NCBI RefSeq assembly: GCF_963664735.1
Contig: NZ_OY761553.1
Location: 4,461,001 to 4,525,000 of the forward strand
Length of the DNA stretch: 64,000 nt
Reading direction: 5' to 3'
DNA from: an uncultured Cohaesibacter sp.
GTDB taxonomy: Bacteria; Pseudomonadota; Alphaproteobacteria; Rhizobiales; Cohaesibacteraceae
Positions 63,194 to 64,000 of the stretch are shown here, one piece after another (the stretch's first letter is position 1; every line of letters starts with the position of its first letter). Made by a program: the position numbers and the translations under genes. The notes beneath the pieces are model-generated. The model worked only from the letters and a program-made list of their open reading frames with translations. It searched no databases and was not told the DNA's origin.

Positions 63194-64000
63194 ATGACAT
63201 TTGTGTTCAAACCTGAAGTCACCGACGAGAGAGCCCTCAAGAAGGTTGCGCAGTCTTTTCGCCGATATGATATTCGCCTGCCACTGTTTGCCGAGCTGAT
63301 TGATCCGGTTGCCCATCTGGGGGATATGGCGGCAGATCTGGCAAGCGTTGATCCTGATGCCGCGGATTCGCGCAACCTGTTCCGCGTTCATTGGCATAAT
63401 GATGCCGAGCGCAAGGGGCTGGTCAAAGTGCCCGAGCATATTGTGCTGCCAAAGGAGTTGACAGGCGTTGATGCCAAGATCGTCATTGCGCTTGGCAACC
63501 GCTTCCCGATGATCAAGGCGCACAAGGTGTTGCCTGCCTATGCCTGCCTTGTGCAGCGGCTGGTATCGGGCAATTTCGATCCTTATTCCCAGCGCGCGGT
63601 CTGGCCATCCACGGGCAACTATTGCCGTGGTGGGGTGGCGATCTCGCGCATTCTGGAATGCCACGGGGTTGCTGTTTTGCCCGAGGGGATGAGCCAGGAG
63701 CGCTTCAACTGGCTGGAAAGCTGGACGCTGAGCAATGATGACATCATCCGTACCCCGGGCTGTGAGAGCAATGTCAAGGAAATCTATGATGCCTGCAATC
63801 AGCTCGCGCTGGATCGGGACAATGTGATCCTCAACCAGTTTGCCGAGTTTGGCAATTATGCGGCTCATCGTGCGGTGACCGGCGCGGCGCTTGGCCGGAT
63901 TTTCGATGCGCTCAACGGCGAGGGTGATCTCACCATGGCCGGGTTCGTCTCGGCTTCCGGTTCTTCGGGTACGCTGGCCGCCGGGGATCATCTCAAACAG
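63194..64000 (+). CDS. PLP-dependent enzyme, fold type II (cysteine synthase/threonine dehydratase superfamily), 3' truncated by the window
   Basis: The frame is open for 269 codons to the window end. It contains [17 protein letters not shown] with the likely PLP lysine (about 107-123), the phosphate/substrate-loop-like [18 protein letters not shown] (about 136-153) and [20 protein letters not shown], then [15 protein letters not shown], a glycine/serine-rich PLP phosphate loop. This is a fold type II beta-eliminating lyase or synthase; exact reaction unknown. The ATG at 63194 lacks a strong RBS. Placement after the M20 amidohydrolase suggests amino-acid or ureido-acid degradation. Confidence 0.75.
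   Translation, partial: MTFVFKPEVTDERALKKVAQSFRRYDIRLPLFAELIDPVAHLGDMAADLASVDPDAADSRNLFRVHWHNDAERKGLVKVPEHIVLPKELTGVDAKIVIALGNRFPMIKAHKVLPAYACLVQRLVSGNFDPYSQRAVWPSTGNYCRGGVAISRILECHGVAVLPEGMSQERFNWLESWTLSNDDIIRTPGCESNVKEIYDACNQLALDRDNVILNQFAEFGNYAAHRAVTGAALGRIFDALNGEGDLTMAGFVSASGSSGTLAAGDHLKQ

Overview
The window looks like chromosomal DNA of an alphaproteobacterium, most likely a marine member of the Hyphomicrobiales. This is an inference: ChvE-GguAB, PxpABC, TRAP carriers, a one-piece LplT-PlsC-Aas protein and moderate GC fit a Cohaesibacter- or Roseibium-like genome, but no rRNA or other phylogenetic marker is present. I saw no tRNA, rRNA, CRISPR array, insertion sequence or prophage. Almost all of the window is operons for taking up and breaking down sugars, sugar acids and other small organic molecules, separated by clear hairpin terminators.

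Layout. 1-3.6 kb: the end of a binding-protein-dependent sugar ABC operon carrying a GH63/MGH1-type glycoside hydrolase (probably a glycosylglycerate-type compatible solute). 3.7-5.5 kb: SLC13/RCK ion-coupled carrier. 5.6-9.8 kb (minus): xylose isomerase, xylulokinase and a ROK regulator. 10.2-13.6 kb: LplT-PlsC-Aas lysophospholipid recycling protein. 13.9-14.9 kb: galactose mutarotase. 15-17 kb (minus): chemoreceptor with a periplasmic CxxCH motif. 17.5-20.1 kb: pxpABC 5-oxoprolinase. 20.2-33.7 kb: a hexuronate island consisting of an FCD-GntR regulator, uxaC, a TRAP transporter, kdgF, kduI, uxuA, uxaA, uxaB, kduD, kdgK and eda. It takes glucuronate, galacturonate and unsaturated uronates to pyruvate and glyceraldehyde-3-phosphate. 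34.6-38.5 kb: chvE-gguA-gguB sugar transporter. 38.9-44.3 kb: araD, araA, araC (minus) and araB, an isomerase-type L-arabinose pathway. 44.5-46.3 kb: pyrC-pyrE. 46.4-50.8 kb: a LacI regulator divergent from the Leloir operon galE-galT-galK. 51.1-53.9 kb: a tightly overlapping CHAD / ParA-like ATPase / CYTH operon. 54.1-56.6 kb: acetoacetate CoA-transferase subunits facing a thiolase. 57-58.3 kb: HAD phosphatase with an unassigned N-terminal domain. 58.7-61.6 kb: Ldh-family dehydrogenase, uronate dehydrogenase and beta-propeller lactonase (an oxidative uronate branch). 61.8-64 kb: M20 amidohydrolase and a truncated PLP enzyme.

How the parts fit. Xylose, arabinose, galactose and uronates are plant and algal cell-wall sugars. 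ChvE-GguAB is a plausible shared uptake system for the neutral sugars, and the TRAP carrier one for uronates. Each pathway has its own regulator and candidate operators can be read by eye: a perfect TAGC-N7-TCCATA AraC site upstream of araD, repeated ACTGnnATATnAGT sites upstream of uxaC, an AGTAAATATTTACT palindrome between lacI and galE, and a TTATTTTA/TAAAATAA inverted repeat upstream of xylB.

The least explained unit is the CHAD-ParA-CYTH operon. I propose it as a candidate polyphosphate-granule positioning or metabolism module. That is inference from domain composition and gene coupling only.
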